Assembly (NCBI GenBank): GCA_015491595.1
Contig: WFVP01000300.1
Coordinates: 1-9,862, forward strand
DNA length: 9,862 bases
Direction: 5' to 3'
DNA from: Anaerolineales bacterium
GTDB lineage: Bacteria; Chloroflexota; Anaerolineae; Anaerolineales; DRMV01
Shown: in pieces, positions 1-6,897 of the stretch
Position numbering within the stretch: the stretch's first letter is position 1
How the letters are laid out: the number at the start of each line of letters is the position of its first letter
Notes under the pieces: generated by a model
What the model saw: only the letters and a program-made list of their open reading frames with translations
The model's database searches: none
What the model was told of the DNA's origin: nothing
Made by a program: the position numbers and the translations under genes

Positions 1-102
1 GTCCAGGGCCTGTCGGAAGGTGGGAGGCGGGGTGTGCTTGTCCCGCAGAACCCGGAGCCAGTGGGCCACCACGGGGTGGTTCACCACATGCACCTGGCTC
101 AT
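1..102 (-). CDS. upp: Uracil phosphoribosyltransferase, N-terminal part (runs off window)
   Basis: UPRT converts uracil and PRPP to UMP in the cytosolic pyrimidine salvage pathway. Only the first 34 codons are present; the gene continues past base 1. The visible N-terminus has the family pattern: a hydrophobic strand ending in NHPVVAHWL, then LRDKHTPPPTFRQAL, matching the HPLV.H.L...RD..T....FR pattern at the start of known UPRTs. The catalytic PRPP-binding loop lies outside the window and cannot be checked. The start is well supported: AGGAGGTGA (minus strand of 106-114) sits a few bases before the ATG, and this ATG overlaps the stop of the upstream permease as ATGA, so translation is probably coupled. 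An uncharacterised UPRT-like protein is possible because so little is seen. Confidence 0.78.
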   Translation of the reverse strand, partial: MSQVHVVNHPVVAHWLRVLRDKHTPPPTFRQALD

Positions 103-1145
103 CCTTCACCTCCTAAGCCGAGGGTTTGGTGCTTCGTTTGTCGCAGAATCCAGAGGAAGAAAGGCGCGCCCACCAGCGCGGTGACGATGCCGATGGGCAG
201 GCTCTGGGGCCGCAGCGCGATGCGGGCCACCAGGTCGAAGAGCAGCAGCGCGGTGGCGCCGTTCAGGGCGGAGAGGGGGAGCAGGCGGCGGTAATCCTCC
301 CCCAGCAACCGCCGCACCAGATGGGGCACCATGAGGCCGAGGAAGCCGATGATGCCCGCGAAGGCCACGGCCGCGGCAGTGGCCAGGGAGGCGGCCAGGA
401 GAATCCAGCGTTTGGCCCGCTCCACCGGCAGGCCCAATTGGTGGGCCTGTTCCTCGCCGAACTGGAGCACGTTGAGGGCGTGGCCGGCCAGCAGCAGGCC
501 CCCGATGCCCACCAGGGCATAGGGAAGCATGGCCAGCACCGGTTCCCATCCGGCCATGGGGGCGCCCCCCAGGAGGTAGGCCAGCGCGCGGCGCACCTCT
601 CCCTGGGAGCGCAACATCAAGAAGGAAGTGACCGCGGAAGTCAGTGCAGAGAGGGCCACCCCTGCCAGGATGAGGGTCTCCGCGGGTAGATGGCCGTTCA
701 CCCGGGCCAGGGCGTACACTGCCACCACGGTGAGCAGGGCGCCCACAAAGGCTGCCGCGGGCACCGTGTACATGCCCAGCAGCTGGGTGGGCCAGAACAG
801 GCTCAGGGCCACCACCGCGCCGAGGCCCGCGCCCGAAGCCACACCGATAAGGTACGGTCCGGCCAGGGGATTGCGAAAGAGTCCCTGATAGGCGGCGCCG
901 CTGATGCTCAGGGCCATCCCGGTCAGGGCCATGAGCGCGGTGTGGGGCAGGCGCAGGTCGAACAGAATGGTGGCCATGTAGGAGGGCGCCGATGCTTCCC
1001 CGGGCAGGCCCAGCCAGCGTTGGGCCAGGAGGCGCAACAGGGTGTCGGGAGGGATGGGCACGGCGCCCAGGGCCGTGTTCAGCACCAGCGCCAGCAAAAA
1101 GAGGACCACCTGGAAGGCCGTCAACGCCCAAAACCGGACCCGCAC
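99..1145 (-). CDS. FecCD/BtuC-family ABC transporter permease
   Basis: This 348-aa protein is an integral membrane subunit of a type II ABC importer, the family that takes up iron-siderophores, haem or vitamin B12. It is very hydrophobic, with about nine or ten predicted membrane helices. Family landmarks are RLPHTALMALTGMALSISG around residues 65-83, QGLFRNPLAGPYLIGVASG at 87-105, and the ATPase-coupling segment GIIGFLGLMVPHLVRRLLG at 264-282, followed by the DYRRLLPLSAL region. I chose the GTG at 1145-1143 because AGGAGGT (minus strand of 1152-1158) lies six bases before it and residues 1-28 form a good first helix. The frame stays open upstream to 1322, but the added residues are not family-like. 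No ATPase or binding protein is beside it: the next gene is upp and the upstream neighbour is divergent. The substrate cannot be read from the sequence. Confidence 0.9.
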   Translation of the reverse strand: MRVRFWALTAFQVVLFLLALVLNTALGAVPIPPDTLLRLLAQRWLGLPGEASAPSYMATILFDLRLPHTALMALTGMALSISGAAYQGLFRNPLAGPYLIGVASGAGLGAVVALSLFWPTQLLGMYTVPAAAFVGALLTVVAVYALARVNGHLPAETLILAGVALSALTSAVTSFLMLRSQGEVRRALAYLLGGAPMAGWEPVLAMLPYALVGIGGLLLAGHALNVLQFGEEQAHQLGLPVERAKRWILLAASLATAAAVAFAGIIGFLGLMVPHLVRRLLGEDYRRLLPLSALNGATALLLFDLVARIALRPQSLPIGIVTALVGAPFFLWILRQTKHQTLGLGGEG

Positions 1146-1276
1146 CTGCGTACCTCCTGGAGAGGGCTGCCGCAAGTGTATCACAACCCCGGGTCTTGCC
1201 CTTTTGTCAATCGGGCGTGTGAACTGGCGCATACCCATATCTCGCGTAGCCCTAATCGGGCCCAGAACCAGAAGGG

Positions 1277-1318
1277 AAAATAAAAGGGTGCAGCAGCGGG
1301 GAAGCCGCCGCTGCACCC
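1277..1318 (-). terminator. Strong intrinsic terminator inside the permease leader
   Basis: The arms at 1286-1299 and 1305-1318 pair over 14 positions around a five-base loop (1300-1304). On the plus strand there is one A/C mismatch (1295/1309). On the minus strand the same position is a G-U wobble, so the RNA stem is unbroken. The minus-strand RNA then reads TTTTATTTT (1285-1277), while the plus strand has no T run after the stem. Both facts point to termination of minus-strand transcripts. The only minus-strand gene next to it is the permease downstream, so the signal may be an attenuator for that gene or the 3' end of a short RNA made from about 1320-1500. Confidence 0.7.
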
Positions 1319-1332
1319 TCACTATCTTTCTC

Positions 1333-1356
1333 CCTGCGGTCCCGGACTCGGGCAGG
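1333..1356 (-). other. Leader hairpin next to the terminator
   Basis: CCTGC at 1333-1337 pairs with GCAGG at 1352-1356, enclosing CCCG-GACT-CGGG at 1341-1352 (the last outer and inner pairs compete for base 1352). The structure lies 14 bases upstream of the terminator stem as read on the minus strand, a common layout for a regulatory leader or a small structured RNA. The inverted repeat itself is strand-neutral; assignment to the minus strand rests only on the adjacent terminator. Confidence 0.4.
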
Positions 1357-1364
1357 ACTAACCA

Positions 1365-1387
1365 GGGTTTGCCGAGATGGGTTTGGC
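1365..1387. repeat. Direct repeat of a 9-base unit
   Basis: GGGTTTGCC (1365-1373) and GGGTTTGGC (1379-1387) are repeated with a 14-base period and differ at one position. They could be paired binding sites for a regulator of either divergent gene, or chance in GC-rich DNA. Confidence 0.3.
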
Positions 1388-1476
1388 GGGCCTATCCGAC
1401 ATGTCCTTCGCTTGGAGTGAGCAACAAGGTCGTATCTGCGATATGAGTACGCGCCAGGGAATATCCTTGTTTCGGG

Positions 1477-1482
1477 TACAAT
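1477..1482 (+). promoter_or_regulatory. Possible -10 element for the plus-strand operon
   Basis: TACAAT differs from the bacterial -10 consensus TATAAT at one base and would give a leader of roughly 30-35 bases before the amidohydrolase start. The expected -35 position (about 1454-1459, CCAGGG) does not match TTGACA, so the call rests on the -10 and its location alone. Confidence 0.3.
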
Positions 1483-1521
1483 GAAAGCCCTGGACAATCT
1501 TCGGCTTGCAGGAAGGCGCCC

Positions 1522-2910
1522 ATGAGTACCCTGTTGGTCCGTCATGCCACCCTTTTGGTCACCATGGACGACGCCCGCCGGGAAATTCCGGATGGTGGGA
1601 TGTTCATTCGCGATGGGTTCATCGAACAGGTAGGGCCCACCGAGACGCTCCCGGAAACCGCCGACGAGGTCCTGGACCTGGACGGGTACATCGTCCTGCC
1701 GGGCCTCATCAACACCCATCACCATTTCTACCAGACCCTGACCCGGGCCGTGCCCGCGGCTCAGAATGCGAACCTCTTCCAGTGGCTCAAGACCCTTTAC
1801 CCCATCTGGGCCCGTATGACCCCCGAGCACATTCGGGTCTCCACGCAAATTGCCCTGGCGGAGCTGGCCCTTTCGGGCTGTACCACGGCCTTCGACCACC
1901 TCTACATCTTCCCCAACGGCGCCCGGTTGGATGACGAAATCGAGGCCGCGCAACTCGTGGGCCTGCGCCTGCACGCGTCGCGGGGTTCCATGAGTCTGGG
2001 AGAGAGCCAGGGTGGGCTTCCTCCGGATAGCCTCGTGGAGGACGAGGATTTCATCTTGCGGGACACCCGTCGCCTCATCGAGACCTACCACGACCCTCGG
2101 CCGGGCTCCTTCGTACAAATCGTGGTCGCTCCCTGCTCGCCCTTTAGCGTGACCCCTGACCTGATGCGGGAGGCGGCAGCGCTGGCCCGCTCCTACGGCG
2201 TGCGTTTGCATACCCATCTGGCCGAGACCGAAGACGAGGAGCGCTATTGCCAGGAACGCTTTGGAATGCGGCCCGTGGCCTACATGGAAACCCTGGACTG
2301 GATTGGCCCGGATGTGTGGTTTGCCCATTCGGTGCATGTGAACCAGGCGGAAATCCAACTTTATGCCCAACACCAGGTGGGTGTCGCCCATTGTCCTACC
2401 TCTAACATGCGCCTGGCCTCGGGCATTGCGCCCATTGTGGAGATGCTCACGGCCGGGGTGCCGGTGGGCCTGGGGGTGGACGGCTCGGCCAGCAACGACA
2501 GTTCCCACATGCTGGCCGAGGCCCGTCAGGCCATGCTGGTGGCCCGGGTGCGAGCGGGCCTGATGGGCGCCTCCCGCAGCGATGAAGACGCGCCGCCCCT
2601 CATGACCGCCCGACAGGCCCTGGAACTGGCCACCCGGGGCGGTGCGCGGGTGCTGGGCCGCACCGACATCGGTGTGCTTGCCCCGGGCAAAGCCGCGGAC
2701 TTCTTCGCCGTGCGTCTGGACCGACTGGAATACGCAGGCGCCCTGCACGACCCGGTGGCCGCGCTGGTCTTCTGTTCCCCCGTGCGGGTGGATTACACCG
2801 TGGTGGGCGGACGCATCATCGTGCGGGAAGGCCGGTTGACCACGGTGGACCTGCCCACGCTGGTGGAGCGCCACAACGCGCTGGCCCGGGCACTGCTTCG
2901 AGGTGAGTGA
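1522..2910 (+). CDS. Amidohydrolase, 8-oxoguanine/guanine deaminase-like
   Basis: This 462-aa protein belongs to the COG0402 amidohydrolase superfamily of cytosolic metal-dependent aminohydrolases that deaminate purines, triazines and similar rings. Metal-site motifs are in the expected order: PGLINTHHHF with H66 and H68, LHTHLAET at 229-236 with H232 and E235, FAHSVH with H269, and VDGSASND with the metal aspartate D320. The stretch after strand 4 (GSMSLGESQGGLPPD, 155-169) closely resembles characterised bacterial 8-oxoguanine deaminases, which make urate from 8-oxoguanine, so that is my preferred substrate. Guanine deaminase or an AtzB/TrzN-like chlorohydrolase remain possible. Length is normal for the family. 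ATG 1522 follows AGGAAGG (1510-1516) at a good distance. It is the first gene of the plus-strand cluster; the kinase gene starts 28 bases after its stop. Confidence 0.88.
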   Translation: MSTLLVRHATLLVTMDDARREIPDGGMFIRDGFIEQVGPTETLPETADEVLDLDGYIVLPGLINTHHHFYQTLTRAVPAAQNANLFQWLKTLYPIWARMTPEHIRVSTQIALAELALSGCTTAFDHLYIFPNGARLDDEIEAAQLVGLRLHASRGSMSLGESQGGLPPDSLVEDEDFILRDTRRLIETYHDPRPGSFVQIVVAPCSPFSVTPDLMREAAALARSYGVRLHTHLAETEDEERYCQERFGMRPVAYMETLDWIGPDVWFAHSVHVNQAEIQLYAQHQVGVAHCPTSNMRLASGIAPIVEMLTAGVPVGLGVDGSASNDSSHMLAEARQAMLVARVRAGLMGASRSDEDAPPLMTARQALELATRGGARVLGRTDIGVLAPGKAADFFAVRLDRLEYAGALHDPVAALVFCSPVRVDYTVVGGRIIVREGRLTTVDLPTLVERHNALARALLRGE

Positions 2911-2938
2911 GGGGATTTCTCGTTTTCGAGGTCGTACC

Positions 2939-4153
2939 ATGACGTTTCTCCAAGATGCCGCTCTCTGGCAACGCCTTTACGTCCCGTGGATTCGCAAGGC
3001 CACCGAGACCTTCATCCTCTACGTGGTGGACCAGGACCCCTGGGAGGAAGCCTTGCAGGCCTTTTACTGGGGCCTGTATGCCGCCGTGGAACAGGGATCC
3101 CTGGCCCCGGCCCAGGAGGTCATTCGCCGGTGGCTGGAGGAAGGCACGCCTTTCTGGCGTTACGAGCAGGCCCTGGTGGTCACGCCTCTGGTGAACACCC
3201 TGGTTCGCCTGTTGAGTCGCTTGTTGCGGGAACACCTCCCCGAGGAAGCCACCGACGAGTTGGGCCGCTGGTGGGGCCAGGCTTTGGAGTTGCTTGCCTG
3301 GACGGCCGAAGAGGAACTGGAGAAAGGCTTTCGGGAACTGGAGGCGCGGCAGCACCGGGTGGAGAAGTTGGAGCGCCTCAAATCCAACTTCGTCACCGTG
3401 GTGGGCCACGAGTTGCGCACGCCCCTGACGGTGGTGGACGGTTATTTGCAAATGCTGCGGGCCCTGGTGGAAGAACAGGATGCGGTGCCGGCGTCGGAGC
3501 TGGAGAAGGTCATTGGCGGGATGGAGCAGGGGATGTTGCGCCTGCGGGCTCTGGTGGAGACGGTGTTGGACCTGGCCTACGTGGAAAGCGGTCAGGTGGC
3601 CCAGGACCCGCAACCCCTCTGGCTGCATCGCCTGTTGGAAGACGTGTTGGAGGATTACGTGCCCCTCACCCAGGAGCGCAACATCCAGTTGGTGCTGGAC
3701 CCCACACCCCTCCCCCGGGCGGCGGTGATGGGCGACCCCGAGTACCTGGCCAAGGCCTTCGCCCACCTGCTGGACAATGCGGTCAAGTTCACCCCCGACG
3801 GCGGCCGTATTACCCTGCGGATGCGGGTGCTGGAGGAAGAGGGTCAGGTGGAGCTCCAGTTCCAGGACACGGGCATCGGCATTCCCCCCGAGGCCCAGCA
3901 GGACATCTTCGGGCGATTCGTGCGCCTGGGCGAGCCTGACAACCATTCCAGCCCCCGGACCCGCTTCAAAGGAGGCGGCGCGGGGTTGGGTCTGGCCATC
4001 GTCAAGGGCGTGGTGGAGGCCCACGGAGGCCATATCTGGGTGGAGTCCCCCGGTTACGACGAGCAACGCTGCCCCGGGGCGACCTTCTTCCTGCGCCTTC
4101 CCCTCCTGCCCGAGCAGAACCTGAAAACCCATACATCTTCCCGCATGGAGTGA
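2939..4153 (+). CDS. Soluble orphan sensor histidine kinase
   Basis: This 404-aa protein autophosphorylates on histidine and normally passes the phosphate to a response regulator. Residues 1-135 are mostly helical, with no signal peptide or membrane segment, and match no sensor domain I recognise. A charged helix (about 123-150) leads into the HisKA domain, with the H-box VGHELRTPLT placing the phospho-acceptor at H157. The HATPase domain carries the N-box LLDNAVKFTPDGG (277-289, N280), the G1 box DTGIGIP (310-316) and the G2 box GAGLGLAIV (347-355), so it looks catalytically complete. I chose ATG 2939 because GAGGT precedes it. A GTG at 2903 in the same frame overlaps the previous gene's end but has no clear ribosome-binding site. 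No response regulator is encoded in the window. Only 6 bases separate its stop from the aminotransferase start. Confidence 0.92.
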   Translation: MTFLQDAALWQRLYVPWIRKATETFILYVVDQDPWEEALQAFYWGLYAAVEQGSLAPAQEVIRRWLEEGTPFWRYEQALVVTPLVNTLVRLLSRLLREHLPEEATDELGRWWGQALELLAWTAEEELEKGFRELEARQHRVEKLERLKSNFVTVVGHELRTPLTVVDGYLQMLRALVEEQDAVPASELEKVIGGMEQGMLRLRALVETVLDLAYVESGQVAQDPQPLWLHRLLEDVLEDYVPLTQERNIQLVLDPTPLPRAAVMGDPEYLAKAFAHLLDNAVKFTPDGGRITLRMRVLEEEGQVELQFQDTGIGIPPEAQQDIFGRFVRLGEPDNHSSPRTRFKGGGAGLGLAIVKGVVEAHGGHIWVESPGYDEQRCPGATFFLRLPLLPEQNLKTHTSSRME

Positions 4154-4159
4154 GGCACG

Positions 4160-5344
4160 ATGAAGGTGGCAAGGCGTATCGCTTCGTTGCGTCCCTACTA
4201 CTTCGCCCAGGTGGGGGCGAAGATTCGCGCGCTGGAAGCGCAGGGATGGCGGGTCTTGCGTATGGATATGGGCGCTCCCGACGGCCCCCCTCCCCCGTTC
4301 GTCATCGAAACCTTAAGGCGTCGTGTTCAGGACCCCCACGTCCACGCCTATTCACCCTATGGTGGCCTGCCCGAATACCGGGAGGCCTGGGCGCGCTATT
4401 ACCAAGAGCGCTTTGGTGTGTCCTTGGACCCCATGACTGAGGTGCTGGGCCTCATCGGTTCCAAAGAGGGTATCTTTCACCTGGTACAGGCCCTGGTGGA
4501 CCCGGGGGACGTGGTGCTGGTGCCGGACCCGGGCTATCTCACCTACCAGGGGGCCGCGCGTGTGGCTGGTGCCGAGCTGGTGTATCTGCCCCTCAAGGAG
4601 GAGCGAGGGTTCTTCCCCGATTTGGACGCGGTGCCCGAAGAAGTGGCCCGTCGCGCCCGTATTTTGTGGTTGAACTATCCCAACAACCCCACCGGGGCTA
4701 CGGTGACCCTGGAGGAATTGGCCCGCGCCGTGGATTTCGCGCGACGCTACAATATACTTGTGGCCCACGATGCGCCCTACGTGGACGTGGTGCTGGAGCC
4801 GGGTGTGCGGCCGCCCAGCATCCTACAGGTGCCGGGAAGCAAAGAGGTCGCGGTGGAGTTCAACAGCCTGTCCAAGCGGGCGAACATGGCCGGATGGCGC
4901 CTGGGTGCCGCGGTGGGGAATCCCGAAGTCCTGGAGGCCCTGCATCGTTACAAAAGCCAGGTGGATTCCTCTCACTTCCGTCCCATGATGGAAGCCGGCG
5001 CGGTGGCCCTCACCGATGCCCGCATGGACGCGTGGATGGAAGAGCGGAACGCGGTCTATCGTCAGCGCCGTGACATCATCCTGGCCTACCTGGACGACCT
5101 GGGGCTGGCGGCCACCACGCCGGTGGCCGGGATGTACATTTGGGCCCGCCTGCCGGAGGGCTGGGACAGCATGACCTACACCCAGCGCCTGTTGGAGGAA
5201 GCCGGGGTGAGTGTGACCCCGGGCGTGGTCTTCGGCCCTCACGGTGAGGGTTATGTGCGCATCTCCCTGGGTACGGCCACGGAGGTGATTGAGGAAGCCA
5301 TGGAGCGCATGCTCCGATGGTGGCGACGCATGAACGGTCGTTGA
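4160..5344 (+). CDS. PLP-dependent class I/II aminotransferase
   Basis: This 394-aa fold-type I aminotransferase moves amino groups between an amino acid and a 2-oxo acid in the cytosol, using pyridoxal phosphate. The full set of PLP features is present: SKEG (101-104) at the phosphate-cup position, NYPNNPTG (172-179), AHDAPY with D204 and Y207 contacting the cofactor ring, FNSLSKRANMAGWR with the Schiff-base lysine K239, and YVRISLG with the substrate-carboxylate arginine R367. AYSPYGGLPEYREAWARYY near 63-81 is typical of the DapL/DapC/aspartate-aminotransferase-like branch. LL-diaminopimelate aminotransferase, N-succinyl-DAP aminotransferase and a general alanine/aspartate enzyme are all plausible; the sequence does not settle the substrate. 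ATG 4160 is preceded by GGAG and GAGG (4147-4155). Its downstream neighbour hflX begins 23 bases later. Confidence 0.9.
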   Translation: MKVARRIASLRPYYFAQVGAKIRALEAQGWRVLRMDMGAPDGPPPPFVIETLRRRVQDPHVHAYSPYGGLPEYREAWARYYQERFGVSLDPMTEVLGLIGSKEGIFHLVQALVDPGDVVLVPDPGYLTYQGAARVAGAELVYLPLKEERGFFPDLDAVPEEVARRARILWLNYPNNPTGATVTLEELARAVDFARRYNILVAHDAPYVDVVLEPGVRPPSILQVPGSKEVAVEFNSLSKRANMAGWRLGAAVGNPEVLEALHRYKSQVDSSHFRPMMEAGAVALTDARMDAWMEERNAVYRQRRDIILAYLDDLGLAATTPVAGMYIWARLPEGWDSMTYTQRLLEEAGVSVTPGVVFGPHGEGYVRISLGTATEVIEEAMERMLRWWRRMNGR

Positions 5345-5367
5345 ACATCAGGTGCCATGGAGGTGCT

Positions 5368-6897
5368 ATGGAACGCAGGGAAGAGATTCCCGTGACCGAG
5401 CCGCAGGAAAGGGAAGCCCCTGTGGAACCCGAGGCGGCTTCTGAGGAGGCGCCTCCTCGGGTCATCGTCGTGGACGAGGAAGGGGTGGAGCGGGTTCCCC
5501 CGGAAGTCCTCCTGGAAGAGGAGGAGGAAGAGGCCCGACCGCGGGGGAAGGGCCGACCTTTGCCCACCCGCCCTGACACCGACAGGGCCATTCTCGTGGG
5601 GGTGGAGTTGCGCAACCGGCCTTCCCTCCTCTCGTTGCAGGACTCCCTGGACGAGCTGGAACGGCTGGCGGAGACTGCGGGTCTGGAAGTAGTGGGCCGG
5701 GTGACCCAGAAGCTTCATCACCCCAATCCCAAGACCTATGTCGGCCAGGGCAAACTCAAGGAAATCCGGTCCCTTCTGAAGGAGACCAAGGCCAATGTGG
5801 TGATTTTTGACGACGAACTCAGCCCGCGGCATCAGCGGGAGCTGGAGAAGTTCTTCGGCGAGAACGTGAAGGTCCTGGACCGTACGGTCCTCATCCTGGA
5901 CATCTTCGCCCAACATGCCCACACGCGGGAAGGGGCCTTACAGGTGGAACTGGCCCAGCACGAGTACCGCCTCCCTCGCCTGACCCGAGCGTGGACCCAC
6001 CTGGCCCGTCAGGCCGGCGGCGGCGGTGGCCGCGCGGGCAAGGGTGTGGGTCTGCGGGGTCCGGGTGAGAAGCAGCTGGAGATGGACCGCCGGGCCATCA
6101 AGCGGCGCATTGCCCAGCTCAAGAAGGAACTGGAGGAAGTGCGCGCCCATCGGGCCCGTTATCGCGCCCGGCGCCGGAAGCACCGGTTGCCTGTGGTTTC
6201 CCTGGTGGGGTACACCAACGCGGGGAAATCCACCTTGCTCAACCGGCTGGCCCAGGCCGACGTCTATGTGGCCGACCAGCTCTTCGCCACCCTGGACCCC
6301 ACTACCCGTCGGGTGGAACTCCCCGGCGGACACGTGGCCCTCTTCACCGATACCGTGGGCTTCATCCAGAAGCTGCCCACCACCCTGGTGGCGGCCTTCC
6401 GGGCCACCCTGGAGGAAATCGCCGAGTCCGACCTGCTCCTGCACGTCATCGACATCTCCCACCCCAACGCCGCGGAACAGGCCGTGGCCGTGCTGGAAAC
6501 CCTGAAGGAAATCCACGCGGACCACATCCCCATGGTCTACGTGTTCAACAAAATCGACCGCCTGCCCAACCCGGAGGCGCTGCTGGATGCCCTCAAGGAC
6601 CACGACCACGCGGTGGCCATTTCGGCCTTGAAGGGTATTGGTCTGGAACGCCTGTTGGAGGTGGTCAGCGGTCAGTTGTTCGCCACGTACACCCCCGTGG
6701 AGGTGTTGCTCCCGTATTCCGAAGGCTATCTGCTGTCCGTATTTCATGAGGCCGGCCATATCGAACTCATCGAGCACCGGCGGGACGGGGTGTATATCAA
6801 GGGGCGACTTCCCGGCCGGGTCTTGGCCCGTTTTGCCCCCTATCGCCTGGACGGGCAGGAGGGTACGGTTGGAGCGCCTGGAACATTGGTGGCGTGA
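5368..6897 (+). CDS. hflX: Ribosome-associated GTPase HflX
   Basis: HflX binds the 50S subunit and, in characterised bacteria, uses GTP to split stalled or heat-damaged 70S ribosomes. The 509-aa product shows the full family layout: an N-terminal HflX domain (about 73-200, including KTYVGQGKL and DRTVLILDIFAQHA), the glycine-rich linker GGGGGRAGKGVGLRGPGEKQ near 217-235, a basic coiled helix, and the GTPase domain with G1 GYTNAGKST (281-289), G3 DTVGF (328-332), G4 NKID (394-397) and G5 SAL (419-421). Residues 1-70 are an extra acidic, low-complexity extension with a run of glutamates (50-55). I chose ATG 5368 because GGAGGT (5359-5364) precedes it, though the gap is short. An in-frame ATG at 5317 inside the aminotransferase gene lacks such a site. 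The 3' end overlaps the next small gene by 29 bases. Confidence 0.96.
   Translation: MERREEIPVTEPQEREAPVEPEAASEEAPPRVIVVDEEGVERVPPEVLLEEEEEEARPRGKGRPLPTRPDTDRAILVGVELRNRPSLLSLQDSLDELERLAETAGLEVVGRVTQKLHHPNPKTYVGQGKLKEIRSLLKETKANVVIFDDELSPRHQRELEKFFGENVKVLDRTVLILDIFAQHAHTREGALQVELAQHEYRLPRLTRAWTHLARQAGGGGGRAGKGVGLRGPGEKQLEMDRRAIKRRIAQLKKELEEVRAHRARYRARRRKHRLPVVSLVGYTNAGKSTLLNRLAQADVYVADQLFATLDPTTRRVELPGGHVALFTDTVGFIQKLPTTLVAAFRATLEEIAESDLLLHVIDISHPNAAEQAVAVLETLKEIHADHIPMVYVFNKIDRLPNPEALLDALKDHDHAVAISALKGIGLERLLEVVSGQLFATYTPVEVLLPYSEGYLLSVFHEAGHIELIEHRRDGVYIKGRLPGRVLARFAPYRLDGQEGTVGAPGTLVA

Larger units (their letters stand above)
1146..1521. other. Divergent intergenic region with leader structures
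   Basis: These 376 bases separate the minus-strand permease from the plus-strand amidohydrolase and must hold the promoters for both. They contain a minus-strand intrinsic terminator (1277-1318), a compact second hairpin (1333-1356), a 9-base direct repeat (1365-1387), a small TATC-TGC-GATA palindrome (1433-1443) and a -10-like TACAAT (1477-1482). I compared the minus-strand leader by eye with the cobalamin, TPP, FMN, SAM, fluoride, preQ1, c-di-GMP and T-box consensus cores and recognised none. No convincing small gene was seen. Confidence 0.6.

Noticed and set aside
1176..1210. Minus-strand permease promoter from a perfect TTGACA (minus strand of 1205-1210)
   Set aside because: The best -10 candidates are either poor (TTGTGA at 18-base spacing) or too far (GATACA at 22-base spacing), so I do not call it; the -35 match alone can be chance.
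1265..1440. tRNA, SRP RNA or another known structural RNA in the intergenic region
   Set aside because: No T-arm, no GGAAGGAAGCA-type SRP loop and no acceptor stem pairing could be found on either strand.
1146..1500. Cobalamin riboswitch ahead of the BtuC-like permease
   Set aside because: The conserved B12-box core (such as GCCACTG and the CCGGTGCAAATCCGG-like segment) is not present; only a loose GTCCGGGACCGC resemblance was seen.
2903..2938. GTG at 2903 as the histidine kinase start
   Set aside because: It overlaps the end of the amidohydrolase gene but has no clear ribosome-binding site, whereas ATG 2939 has GAGGT just upstream.
1252..2940. A 562-codon open frame on the minus strand opposite the amidohydrolase gene
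   Set aside because: It is a mirror of the plus-strand gene in GC-rich DNA: rich in H, G, R and Q, without recognisable domains, while the plus strand encodes a complete enzyme. The same holds for the long antisense frames opposite the kinase, hflX and the cyclase-family gene.
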